Of a stretch of 64,000 nt of DNA, positions 47,946 to 59,715 are shown in pieces. Source of the DNA: Limonium bicolor. Its lineage: Eukaryota > Streptophyta > Magnoliopsida > Caryophyllales > Plumbaginaceae. The notes under the pieces are model-generated. The model saw only the letters and a list, made by a program, of their open reading frames with translations. It was not told the DNA's origin and did not search any database. The stretch's first letter is position 1, and each line of letters opens with the position of its first letter. The stretch is taken from the NCBI GenBank assembly GCA_023374045.1, contig CM041780.1, forward strand, positions 32,544,337 to 32,608,336, given 5' to 3'. Both the position numbers and the translations under genes were made by a program.

Positions 47946-50900
47946 TGAAATACCCCTAACCTTTAAAACTTAATTAAATGATCTATTAATGATCTAAGAT
48001 GATTAATAAACATCTAATTACTATTGGGGAACAATCTAAAAGATCTCAACAAGGCAAAACACGCCTTAAGATCGGTAAAGCCAAAAATGTGCTTTAAGAC
48101 ACCATAAAGGTTGTATGACCCCAAATAGGATCCAAAGTGGATTCCTAAGTATTATAATGAAGCAAGGAACACAATAAAACCATTCTCAAGGAGAACTAAG
48201 CTCAGGAACACCCTGTGACACAAAAATGTGCGCTAAAACACCTTAAAGCACGTTTTTGTGAGATTGCCTTTTAAATTGATTTTTAATGGGCTTAAAGATT
48301 ATAATTACCCTTAAATATGATATTTTATCATTATATCATATTAGGAATTTAATTCCAGAAATTTACGAATTTTTACAAATTTAATATTAAAATATTAATA
48401 AAACCCTAAAGTGGGGCCCGCATGAGTCAAATTGACCAAGTTTGGTCAATGGTCAATCAATTGACCCATTTGGACCATGGAAGTCGGCAGGCAAGGAGGG
48501 GAGGAGACAGCTTACAATCATTGTAAGACAAATTGATACCTAATACCAATTTTGAATAGTAAAAAGTAACTTTTCTTACTTTTTCAAATCAATTAAGCCA
48601 TTCCAATCATTCCCTTGCCTTCTGCCCCATTCCAGCCGATCCAGCACCCCTTCCAAGCTCTCTCACGACTGGCCCTTGAGTTAGGAAGGCAGTTCAAACT
48701 CTTAAGCTCTTAAGGTAAGCTTTTAATGTCATTTTTAGCCCTTTTTCTTCATTTCTTCACTACCTACACTTAGATTTCGTGGCTCATCAATTCCCATGGC
48801 TCATTCTCAGTGTTCTAAGGTTAGAACAACATCCAAACTCGGCTGAAGCAAGTCTAGGGGCAAAGGTTGCCCAAATTTGCATTTTAAGGTAAAAACATAC
48901 CTTAAGCCTCTCTAGTCTTCAAGCGATTTTCTTCCTCTGATTTTTGTGAGTTTATACACTCATAATCTTCATATTTACATGTTCAATCAGTTGGTTAGCC
49001 ATTTGGAGCAAGGGTGGCCAAGATCCAAAGGAAATACCCTCTTTTAAGGCATTTTTCCAAGGTAAAATCAAATACCAAGGTAGCTTGTTGTTGTCTAGCT
49101 ATTCCTTATGCCTATATAGTGGATCTAACACCTTGTGGTGTGTTTAAATCAGGCCGAATTCACTTGGAACTTCCCTTGCATTTTTAAGGTGATTTTTGCC
49201 TTAAATCTTACATTAATTATTCCTTATGGTTAAGCTCAAGCTTGGAGTGTAACCATATCTTGTTTTTGTGTATTAAACATGTCTAAATCATGTGGTGAAT
49301 TTTCCTACAAGAGACCGAGCTCATACAAGGAATAATCAAGGTATAAACACCTTAAACTTATGATTTTATGTTATTCTTAGCATATATATTTATGTGCCGA
49401 GAGTGAAACATAATATATGGGTTATTTATAACCTAAGAATGGAAAAAAATGACTAAGATAAATTAAGCTAGTCATTTAAGTGATTTAATTAACATAATGG
49501 TCAAATTATGACATTATGTGGAAAAATATATAATCTAAAGTGAGGCCGTGAGATATACTATATTTTGAGACATTTAATGTGTAATTTATTTTGCAAGTTC
49601 AAGGTTGTAATAAGGCCATGTCATTAGGCCATTTTAATTTAAGTTTATAAGCTTATTTAGTTAAATTTATGCTTATAATTAAGTTTGGGGCCAAATCGTA
49701 ATTACTGGAAAATTAGAAAGCCGTGGGCTTAATTTAGAAGAGTTTAGGCTTTTTAAATAAATTTAATAAAAATTATAACATTTTATAAAGTTTTGTGTCA
49801 AAATTGTAAAATAGAAAGGTATGGGGTAAGATAGGTAATTACCGAAAGTTTGGGTCCCATTTGGTATTAGAGGTCAAAGTTGACTATATAGGGAGACTTT
49901 GACCAAGTTTGGAAAATTTTAGAATTTAAATACCACCTAGAAGAATAGGTATTAAATGTAAAGAGTGAAGACTTGGGGGGTATTGATTTCCGAAAACTTG
50001 GGGTACTAAATGGAGTTTAGTACAAACCTTAGGTTATTAGGAATTTTTAGAAATTGATTTGGTTAAATTTGGAGTTTATATGAATTATCTAAGTATAATA
50101 TAAGATATTTCATAACATTGTTACAATGGGTAACATATGTGGTAAAACCAGATTTAGAGAAAATATAAGGTTAGTAATGATATTTATAACCTTTTGGTAT
50201 AGTTTGTGATTTTTGGAATTATATATGAGGTTTTATGAAGATATACGTATAATATATAGTTTTGATTACATTAGAACTATGTTTTGTTAAATGGGGTTAT
50301 TGGTGATTATAGAAGTTAAGTGGTGGAATTAAATTTAAAATAGGCCATGGGGTCTGTTCGGTTGTTTTAAGATAATAACCATGGTTTAAATTATATTAGG
50401 ATTATATATAGGTATACGTTATAGTGTCACAATTAAATAAATCTTTGGGGTTGATTTACAATTATGGAAGTTTAGTGGAGAATAATAATACCAGAATTTT
50501 AAGGGCTGTTTGGTATTTTATTACAATATATAACATAGGTTTATGTTTTAAGACTTAAATGTCTAATAATGTTATGTACAATATTAACATTATATAATTA
50601 TGTGGTGGATTTTATAAAATTATGAGAAATATGGCTGTTCGGAAATACCTATTTTTGAATGAATTTATAATATGGTTTTTAATGTTATAAGTTTATATCA
50701 TTATATATAAGAGGTATTCATTAAAAAAGAATGAATATATATTATAATGACTTGCCATATAAATAGTCCTATATGCATATATATATAAAATATATATGTT
50801 TAGTGTGGAAACTATAATAGTACAAAGACTATATATTACCACATTAAAATGATATGAGATAAAGGGAAAAGAATTATAAACACTAGTTATGGAATTCTAA

Positions 50901-50965
50901 TGTTAAGAGTGTACATGAAATAATATGGGGTTATGTAGTTTAAGGCATTTTTATACACGAATTAT

Positions 50966-52347
50966 GGCAAATTCGACGGAACGAGCCGGCTGCACTTACC
51001 ATTGCACGGAAGATTATATGGCAGTCCAGTCACATGATGACTGGACTGCTGATGTGGCACATATGGTGAGAAAAACATTTGTTTTAATTTTAAATGGTTG
51101 TAATTTTTTATATATCCCAAAATGAAAAAAAATTATATCATTGTTCACCTAAATTCAAGCTCTTTAAAACAAGACCAGTCATGGATATGTTTTGATAACT
51201 TTGAAAAAAAATTATTTTTATATGTGCATGATGATACACTAAAATGATAATATGATTTACTAATTTTGATATTATGATTCATTAAAATGATATTATCATT
51301 CATTAATTAATAAGTTGTAAATTAGATTCCAAATTTTAGAACCGATAAAAATCATTATTGTTTTGTAGTGTATTATTATTGTTATATGGTGTATTTTAAA
51401 CCTTATATGGCGAATCACGTATTTTTCGTACATACCAAATATTGTTTTGTGTTGTATTATTGTTTAATTTTTTTATTTTTATATTTGCGTTGATATTTGA
51501 TATGATTCATTAACTTTGATATTATGATTCATTAAAATTGATAATATGATTCATTAACTAATAAGTGGTGAATTAGACAACAAACTTGGAACCGATAAAA
51601 AATCATTATTGTTTTGTAGTGTATTCTTATTGTTGTATGGTGCAATTTAAATCTTCTATGATGATTCATGTATTTTGCATACATACCATATATTGTTTTG
51701 TATTGCATTATTGTTAATTTTTTTTATTTTTATATGTTTACGATGATACACTAAAATGGAGATATGATTCATTAATTTTGATATTATGATTCATTAAAAT
51801 TGATATTATGATTCGTTAACTAACAAGTGGTGAATTAGATAACAAACTTCGAAACTAATAATGGATCATTATTGTAATGCATTATTATTATTATTGTTTT
51901 GGTGTATTATTATTATTTATATATATGTATTATAAGTCTTATATAGTGAATCATATATTTTTTTTAACATACCGATTTCAAAACACATAATGAATCATTA
52001 TTGTTTTGTAGTGTATTATTATTGTTGTATGATGTATTTTAAACTGTATATAGTGAATCAAGTATGGTTGATATGTACAGATATATACATATAAAAAATA
52101 TAAAATTTTAGAGTTATTAAAACATATCTATGTCTGGTCTTGTTTTGAAGAGCTTGAATTTAGATGGACAATGATATAATTTTTTTTTCATTTTGGACTT
52201 ATATTTTAAAAGTTATAACCAATTAAAATTAATATAGTAAAATGGCAGTCCAGTCAACAAAACAATCCAGTCAGCAGCTGACTGGACTGCCAAATGGATA
52301 GGGCTGCACCATGGTGTGCGCGAGCACGCCGCAGCATCTATAGTTTG
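50966..52347. mobile_element. Non-autonomous Mutator-like element (MULE), 9-bp TSD
   Basis: The insertion is flanked by ACGAATTAT at 50957-50965 and 52348-52356; the first LTR of element A holds the uninterrupted site at about 40387-40395. Arms of about 235 bp are inverted copies of each other, best seen in GGCAGTCCAGTCA near both ends and in the TTCAAGCTCTTTAAAACAAGACC block near 51155 versus its inverse near 52140. A 9-bp duplication and long terminal inverted repeats are the hallmarks of MULEs. There is no transposase; the ORF at 50925-51125 crosses the boundary and is spurious. The outermost 30 bp or so of the arms match poorly. Confidence 0.88.
51200..52080. repeat. Three degenerate ~270-300-bp repeats inside the MULE
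   Basis: Each unit runs through ATTATGATTCATTAA, TAAGTGGTGAATTAGA, ATCATTATTGTTTTGTAGTG, TTGTTGTATGGTG and a CATACATACCA(A/T)ATATTG block. They fill the space between the inverted arms and have no coding capacity. Confidence 0.7.
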
Positions 52348-54326
52348 ACGAATTATACTACATTTAACTTGGAAAAACAAACCTTAGAAAAAAAATAAAA
52401 TAAAATAAATACTAAGGCGAGATGTACAGTACACGATAAAGGATTATACATGCAATATAGAAACAAACTATATCATACACAAGGTGTATTACACTACATG
52501 CGATAATAAACGTTTAAAGTTAAGAGTATTAATATACTCGACGTAACCACGCATGTGATATAGCGTTTTTCCTAATCCCGAGTTAAACCGAAAACCCGAC
52601 AAACGTTATTAGTTAACAGCGGGGAATAAACCGGGGTAGATTAATAACGGTACGGGGTGCCGTAGTGTATTGTTAATATGAGATGCTGATGCATAGTGTG
52701 ATGCATGTTGATAGATTGTTAGAGGCGTCTCGAGGATCTCCAGAGACTTTAGCTGATTCATACTCCACCGTAATACTCAGCAGTGTGAACGGTATTTATT
52801 TATGTGGCTTGACTGTCTCTGAGGATTTCCTCAGTTCAGACATTGTGTGAAAACCTGTGATAAGATGAATGTCTGCATGTGAATTAATATGCTTGAGTTG
52901 CGTATAATGCTGCTTTATTATTATTACTGTTGTGCGATAACAGTACCGTTCGTATATATGAACATATTATAAAACGAACTAGCGGCAATGATGCTATCTT
53001 ATATGTGTAATATAAGGAACGTAAGTAAAACGTTGTAGCGTTAGGATAATAAGATATATAAAATATCTGAGACTCATATACGGAGCATTGGCCTCTTTAA
53101 CGCCGCTCTCATATCTAGCACTGGATCCCGAGTCGACATACTCAGGATTGGACTACGACCTTGGTCTGCTGTGTTAGGAAAAAGAATAGTAAAGCGATGC
53201 GATGGTATAGATAAGTTTATCAAGGATGTGGCTCTTGCTGTGAACTGTGATCCATTAACGCTACTAGACACCGTGTGTAGCCGTAAGTATCTGGATAAAT
53301 TTCCAACGAACTACAGATTGTTCGTAGGACGGAGACTCTACCGCTGGAGTGGCTATTGCCGTGGGTGACCCGCCATAAGAGATGGGGTAACTTAGAGACA
53401 CGTCGTTCTAACGAGACGTTTCATTAGACATGACTGAACAATTACGAACGACTATATTACTCGTACATTAGGCGAACATTATTGGGCTTGCAAGCCAAAG
53501 ACGAAAGTTCATACTCGTTTACAATTCTCGTTACTTCGCCTTGTTGTTCATTGGTTTGATTTGTGGTTATGGTGTGGTATGTTGTGGATTTGTTTGACCG
53601 AGCCATTTGCCATATTGTGTGTTTGAACTGGTTGTGTCGAGTAACCGTACTCATGTGTGGATTGTGGTTGGGTGTTGGTCGAGTGAGTCGTTGAACCACT
53701 TATGAATTATTAAGTGTTTGTTGGAATGGAGTCTCTGTACTCATTATAAGCGCTGTAAAGCGCTTTCAGTGGTGTTTACGATGCGATGTGCGAAGCCGGG
53801 GGCTTGTTGTTATTTGAGATTACTGCAATATATATTGTTATTTTACAGTTTCAACATTGAACTATTTGTATGGAATCGAATTGCATGCTCTCGACCAAAT
53901 AACTGAATGGTCCGAGGGTGCATGACAGTCAGGTAATAACATACTCAGCAGGGGCTGATTCCATACCACAAACTACCATTTTGCAGGTATGCAACTTCCG
54001 GTGTCGGCAAAGAGAGTGACTCGCTGGGTAGTTTGATTACAGTTTATTACACATGCACTGTTGCATTTTAATACGAACCTAGAAACATGTATAGGTTTTT
54101 GGATACGTAGAAAGCTCACTGTGAATGTATTTTATATTTGGTTTTGGGAGTTTAGATCTATCTCTTGTGTCACTGCAGAAAATGTTTCGTATTTAGAGCT
54201 TATCAGGAAGCACGTTATTACTCGTATGGGCGAGCACGAACGGTGACACCAGTAGTCAATTGTTGAGATTACCCTGCGATTATATTGTTAAGTTAAGATG
54301 ATAGGAGCCGAATAGAGGGGGTTACA

Positions 54327-55190
54327 AAGTGGTATCAGAGCGGAGTACCGCTCTGATGACAAGAGTAGTAGGATTTATACTATGAGCATAGGTTTTGGGA
54401 ATACGGAAACGTTGTGAGGATACGTGACCTTGCGTGGTTGATGCAATGCTCAAAGCTTGCACACCTAGCCGTGGAGGCACTTCAATAATAAATGACCGAG
54501 ACTACAGTTAGACCAAGTAAAGGTCTAACCCGTTCCTCTTGACTTATGTCAGAGAGAGGTCAGGGTAACAGTACTAAGGAAGAACACGGAGCAGTGGAAG
54601 GTGGTGAAGGTCCAGCAACCCAAGTAACGCGAAATGATGTATGAACCGCTGGCACTCGATGGGAGAGCATCCCGGGAAATTTGCAATGTACCCCACCCGC
54701 CGCAGCCCGTAACTCGAGTGCTATCTAGTGAGATAATGAAATGAGAAACACCACGGAGATAACTCTCCTGATCGGAAAGACCCGATGTGGATGCTAAAAG
54801 GATTATGTTAAAGGTAGAAAATAAGACTTTGTGTTTTGGTGTAATGTTTAGGACCGGGGGTCCTGGTATGACGTAATGTCTATCATACGAGGCTGAGATA
54901 AATAAGACCGAGTTTGAGGAGAAACTCCCTGTAGGACTAATGGGCTAGCTTGCTATAAAGCAAGACAACCCTGTCTTACATCCAGGAAGCACCGATGGTG
55001 CGCTGGGGAGAAAAAGAGGTAGAAACGGCGAGTATGACTAGTTATGATCATGTAGTATACGGAAGGAATTACCTTTAGAAGTCTCACCCGAAGCGAGTAC
55101 TCTAAAACCATGCAACACTGAAGGTTCAAGATTGCCCGATGTGCATGAGGAGAGATCATGAGAACAGTAGAAACAAGAACTCGCTAAGTT
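54327..55190 (+). repeat. Second copy of the start of element A's internal region, with primer site
   Basis: The primer-binding site TGGTATCAGAGC is at 54330-54341. The following 850 bp repeat 42402-43261 almost base for base, including the ATGACAAGAG start and the AACTCGCTAAGTT end. The copy stops abruptly at 55190, where a C-like LTR begins. Thus the order is LTR, internal, LTR, internal. Confidence 0.92.
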
Positions 55191-56038
55191 TGAAATACCC
55201 CAAACCTTAATATATTGTGTAAACACTTAAATATGGTGTATTAAGACTAAAAAGAGTCTTAGAAACATTAGTAACAAATTTAAACAAAAGAAAACACAAA
55301 ATGTGCTTTAAAGTCAATAAGAGCCAAAATGTGCTCTAAGCTTGGGATAAACTTGGTTAAGACCTAATGAACTTACCAAGACCTCATTTATACACTAATG
55401 AACATATTAAACCAATTACCAAAGAAAACCAAGCTTGAAAACAAGTTTAAACAAAAAATGTGCTTTAAGGAGTCTTAAAGCACATTTTTGAAAAATTGTC
55501 TTGTAAATGAGTTTTGAGTGGCTAGATGTCCATCATTACTCTTAAATATATATGTGTACTATATAATATCACATTTGGTGTCTATATTAATGGGAAATCA
55601 AAAATTTCACTTCTATGTGCCTTGTTTTCATGAATAGTGATTTTTTATAAGCTATTTTGTAACATATGTTGTACATAATTTAATTGACAAATAAAGACTA
55701 TATTACCCTCCTACTACTATTTGGGGCCGGTTTTTAAGGTTGGTGACACACCACCCTTGTTAGCTTGTTAAGAAAATAAACAAACTACTTAAGTACCCTT
55801 TTTACTTTACAAAGTATAAATATCTTCAAAAAGTAAATTCTATCTCATTCTCTCATTTCTTTCCTTGCTCACAAACGGTTTCCCACCTCTCTTCTTCCTT
55901 CTTCTTGCTGTTCTCTCTCGGTAATACTACTACCTCCATTAGAATCCCACTTTGATCTCTTGTTAAATCTTGCTCACTTGTCCAAATCAAAAACAAACAC
56001 CACCATCTTCTTCCTCTCCTCAAGCTCTTCATTCCTAT
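55191..56038 (+). repeat. Partial C-like LTR, plus strand
   Basis: It begins TGAAATACCCCAAACCTTAATAT, the start of C-type LTRs, with the flank AAGTT (55186-55190) as presumed left TSD. Motifs such as TGTGCTTTAA, TTAAAGCACATTTT and TTGACCAA/TTACCAAAG-type text are shared in inverse with element C's LTR around 31900-32480. It is cut after 848 bp by the Athila element at 56039; the rest should lie beyond the window. Its plus orientation shows it is not the missing 5' LTR of element C. Confidence 0.8.
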
Positions 56039-57864
56039 TGCAAACGATAATATTTGGTGTATTAAATACTAAGAAATTATCCTAGAATTCAATAGTTTAA
56101 TATATCGTCAGGTTGCAAAAATCCCGGTCGAAATAGTATAGTAATTAAAGAAGCGACCGGGTGTCAATCCACGGGACTCGATGAGTAAGTCTAGCCTTAG
56201 GTATTGGTTAACTCGAAAGGGGTTTTTGTTTTGGTTTGGGTTGCAAATAAATAACAGGAAAGTAAATAGCAGATAAAGTAAAGTGATAGTTTTGGAGTGT
56301 GAACGGTACTCTAGGTTCAGGGAGTTGTTTCACTAGCTAGGTTCTGCATATTCTACTGCTTAAGTGGAGACTTGGATCGGCTTGTAATTCCAATTATCTA
56401 TTCTGTATTAAGTCATAATTCCAGATAGCTCATCTAGACAGGGCATGTAGTTCTAGTCTAGACCTAGCAAGTATATTTAGATGGTTTTATATCGCTCAGA
56501 ATTACTAGTCTGATTGGTTCAATCCGGACTAAAGCTCCTAGTGACTAAAGTAATCTATCCGATTGCAATTATCACAGGTAACAGGTTAATAGGACCGTCA
56601 ATGCTAATCACCTTATCTGATCATAACATGATTCGAGGGCTTATAATAACTTAGCAACGTTTATTAAAAGCACTTAAAAGCATTAACCTGAACAATCCAA
56701 ATTGTCTCAACAAGCAGCAAAATAATGCAGAGTTTAACTAATTACAACATCCCTTCCCCTAGAGTAAATCCTTCTAGCTAGACATAGCAGTTATAATCAT
56801 AAATGAGAGAGAGTTAGAAGAAATCATCTGTTACGAAGATCTTCTTGCTCGCTCCGTCCTTTGTCCTTGCTCCGTGCTAGCTTGAAGGTTGATCTCGGTG
56901 ATAATGGAGTGAATTGGGTGAAATGGGGCGAAAATGGAAAGTTTGGCGAATTTGTGAGGTGTCCGCTGTGTAGGGTCGGACACAGAGCCGGACGTGGGAT
57001 GTCCGGATCTGTCTGGGTCGGACGTGATCCGGACGTGGGTGGAATGAGCCTGTCCGGATCCGGACAAGGGTCGGACAAGGCTAAAATGTCGTGAAACTGA
57101 AACTGGATATGAGCGGAGGTTGACGAAGGTGTTTGTGAGATAGCAGATGAACTGTGATTGAATCGTGAATGAGTTATGCAGGTTTATGGAGGGAATAGAA
57201 GAATGAATGGAGATGAAGCGTATGGTGAGTGAGAGGATTAGAATAGAAGACTGTGAAGTCTGGTGCGATTTGGAATGAATGTAGAAGGGGGTTTATAGGG
57301 TTAGAGGAGAAACATGTATTGGTGGAAGTTTGGTAAAGGGTAGCTTGATTGAGGCATTAATTGAGGATGGAGCGTAGTCAATAATCGTTGCAGTGCGCCG
57401 CTCCCGTGTTTCCATGCGACTGTCTGTTCGCTGCCCCGCGTGCATTTTTATTTTTCAATTCTGTGTGACGTCCGGATCGTGTCCGGATCGTGTCCGGATC
57501 CGGACTGACACAGAGTTTTAGATCTGAAACGCGAACTCGCGGATCTGGAATTTTAGTCATGTCCGGATTGCGTCCGGCCCATTCAATCCGGACAAGAGAT
57601 GTCCGGATTTGTGTCCGGCCAAACTGATCCGGACAAGACATATTTTTGTCTCTTCTCCTGATTTGTTCCCCGTTTGTTGTGTTGTAATCCTTATGATGTA
57701 TAATCTTTATTTCCTGGGTTTTCCTGCATTTAACATATATAACACATCAGTTCTTATCAAAGCATCAATCTTTAGGAAAACACAATAAGTGGGAAACATT
57801 GTCTGAATTGTTACAAATTATAAGGTATTTAAACCCTAAAAAGCCTATAGTTTCACACTTATCA
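56039..57864 (-). repeat. 3' LTR of Athila element F (1826 bp)
   Basis: On the minus strand it begins TGATAAGTGTGAAA at 57864 and ends near GTTTGCA at 56039, where C-like LTR sequence resumes; the outer five bases are CCTAT. The right boundary is firm because it abuts the polypurine tract. The left one is inferred from the TG/CA rule and the change of sequence. TTGACACCCGGTCGCTTC near 56150 is a block often seen in Athila LTRs. Clusters of TCCGGA and GGGTCGGAC lie at 56960-57080 and 57470-57630; the ORFs there follow these repeats. Confidence 0.82.
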
Positions 57865-57882
57865 ACTTCCTCACACTTAAGC
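57865..57882 (-). other. Polypurine tract of Athila element F
   Basis: GCTTAAGTGTGAGGAAGT on the minus strand sits directly before the LTR start. The preceding TTGCTTGAGGACAGCAAAAG is the usual Athila context. Confidence 0.8.
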
Positions 57883-58469
57883 TTTTGCTGTCCTCAAGCA
57901 AAATAGGAAAAGAATATCTCTAAAACCTTCAAATAATCTCAAATTTTAAACAAGTGCAGGGCGAAATCAAACCAAGTGATAAATGAAAGAATAATCTCGC
58001 TCTCTGAGGTAGGTTTTCACAAACAGTGAAGCAGGAACAATTTTTGTAAAAGCATAGAGAAACTAGATTGTAGAAAACAAGTTAACTTAGCTTGGGACTT
58101 TCCACCATTTTCATTTCTCTAACCTTTGGATGACAAGAGGTGTGAAGTAATGCCTTATTCCGCAATACCTTTCAACACCACGTACTCATGATCAAAAACA
58201 AAAATTAAACTGCAATGATTCTTTTCTTTCACATGCAAAAATATTCTTCTTCCAAGAATTATATACAAAACAAACGAAATATTGTGAATTGCAGAGTTTA
58301 TTCCGTAACCCAGACTTTTCTCTCTATCCATGTAACGGTGTTGGGCCAACTATCCCAGATCACGAGACCTTAGGTAGATAGGTGATAAGGCACCCTTAAG
58401 ACTTAATAACCGGATAGACGAGGCCTGCTATTGTTAGGAAAAAAATTTTGATCAGTGGAGTACCTTGCC
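57883..58469 (-). other. 3' untranslated part of Athila element F
   Basis: About 590 bp between the stop of the envelope-like ORF and the polypurine tract. It is AT-rich. The minus-strand ORF at 58349-58155 is short and unrecognised. No other structure was found. Confidence 0.5.
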
Positions 58470-59715
58470 TTACCTAGCAGCCTCTCTGTGTAAAGCATCA
58501 CTGCGCTCTAAACGCTCAGCGATGGAGATCTGCTCTGCCTGGAGGGTGCCCTGTGTCTGGCGGATCTCATCTATATGTCCCTCCATGCGCACCTGGCGCT
58601 GCTGGACCTCCCCAACCTGCTGCTGTACAGAGCCGAACTGCTGCTCCATACCCCCGAATCTCTGCTCCATCCTCTGCTGCTGCTGGAGGATAGAGTCCAT
58701 CATGGCCTGTATCTCTGGGGGGACGCTCATCACAGGGACTGTGGGGGGCGCCGTGGTAGCAGTGGCAGGTGTGGAGCTGGAGCTCGCAGATGTACCCGTA
58801 GATCCTAGGCCCGAGCTGCCCTTCACCCAGCTGCCGTCGTCAAGGCGCATGAAGCCCCATCTCCTAAAGGTCGTAAGGGAGATGGGTGTCTCTCCCTCCC
58901 TCACATCTATATCAGTGAAGATCTCCTCGGGGAGGGTAGAGACAAGAAGATGATAGATAGTAATAGGGAAGATGGGGGTAATCTTCTTCTTCTTCGTCCA
59001 CAGATAAGTGACGACCTTATGCAGCTGCCTAAACATGATGAAAGGGAGGGAGAGCTGATGGGCTGGCTGATGTGGTGAGGCTAGGAGGTAGTCTAGGAGG
59101 ACACAATCCTCGTCAGAAGCATCATTCCCAGCCTGAGGCCGATCTGATGACTGAGGATCTCAGCTAGGGTCCTCTGCTGAAGGGATGGAGAATGGCATAT
59201 GGTAATACAGTCTTGTTCTCCTCACCTCGTCGGCGAGTAGTACTCCCGACCTCTAGTAACCACCTAGACTTACTCTGCCTAAGTGCATCCTCCGAAAAAT
59301 CTACATGCCTATCATGGTCGTCTGGGAGGAATAATAGAGCAGAAAAGGTCTCAGGGGTTACCTCCACCTCATAGTGCTGTACGTATGAAGTAATGCTGTG
59401 GGTCGTGTCTGACGCCACAACATTGGCGTAGAATTCGCGGACCAGCTCTGGGGAGAAAACACCCACGCCCATGCGCAGGATACTGCTGGCGCCAATACCC
59501 TCGAATATGGCAGAAAGCCCGGTCTCAGCTACTGCCTCGTCTGTAATGCGCCTCTCTATGACGAAGGCGCCACCCCTGTCGTACCAAGCCCTGGTGGTAG
59601 CGGATCTGAAACCATCCTCTCGGAGTGGTGACTCGACCGGCTCTGCCTCGTCATCAGGGCGTGGGTTCCTCGAAGAGGAACCTCTGCATGCAGGACCACC
59701 TCGAGTGCGAGCCAT
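58470..59715 (-). pseudogene. Athila envelope-like ORF (PF20167-type plant transposon protein), two frames
   Basis: The first stretch starts at the ATG at 59715 (MARTRGGPACRG) and has the family's recognisable middle, ELVREFYANVV and VEVTPETFSALLFLPDD, ending at 59164 after YAILHPFSRG. The second stretch, 59036-58470 (continuing upstream to about 59110 in that frame), carries FRQLHKVVTYLW, the HLLVSTLPEEIF region, a Ser/Thr/Ala-rich linker and a Gln-rich coiled coil to the end. A frameshift and a TGA separate them. Such ORFs follow pol in Athila elements and have been called envelope-like, but I see no signal peptide or transmembrane helix in this copy. Base composition is much GC-richer than the surroundings. 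Confidence 0.78.

Larger units (their letters stand above)
47946..54326 (+). repeat. Second LTR of chromovirus A, carrying a MULE insertion
   Basis: Total 6381 bp; without the 1382-bp transposon and its 9-bp duplication it is 4990 bp, matching the first LTR (4976 bp). It carries a 73-bp segment at about 49391-49463 absent from the first LTR. Between about 49900 and 50950, and again from about 53400, it shows many one-base gaps relative to the first LTR but few substitutions. It ends GGGGGTTACA and is again followed by a primer-binding site, which is not expected of an ordinary 3' LTR. Confidence 0.92.

Noticed and set aside
55191..56038. Possible 5' LTR of element C
   Set aside because: Its orientation is plus while C is minus, so it must be a separate insertion.
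56824..57094. Three overlapping ORFs at the edge of the Athila LTR
   Set aside because: They follow TCCGGA/GGGTCGGAC clusters within the LTR, occur on both strands and show no known domain.
58465..58953. Plus-strand ORF of 162 codons
   Set aside because: It is the antisense of the Gln-rich coiled coil of the Athila envelope-like ORF; the minus-strand reading matches the family and this one does not.
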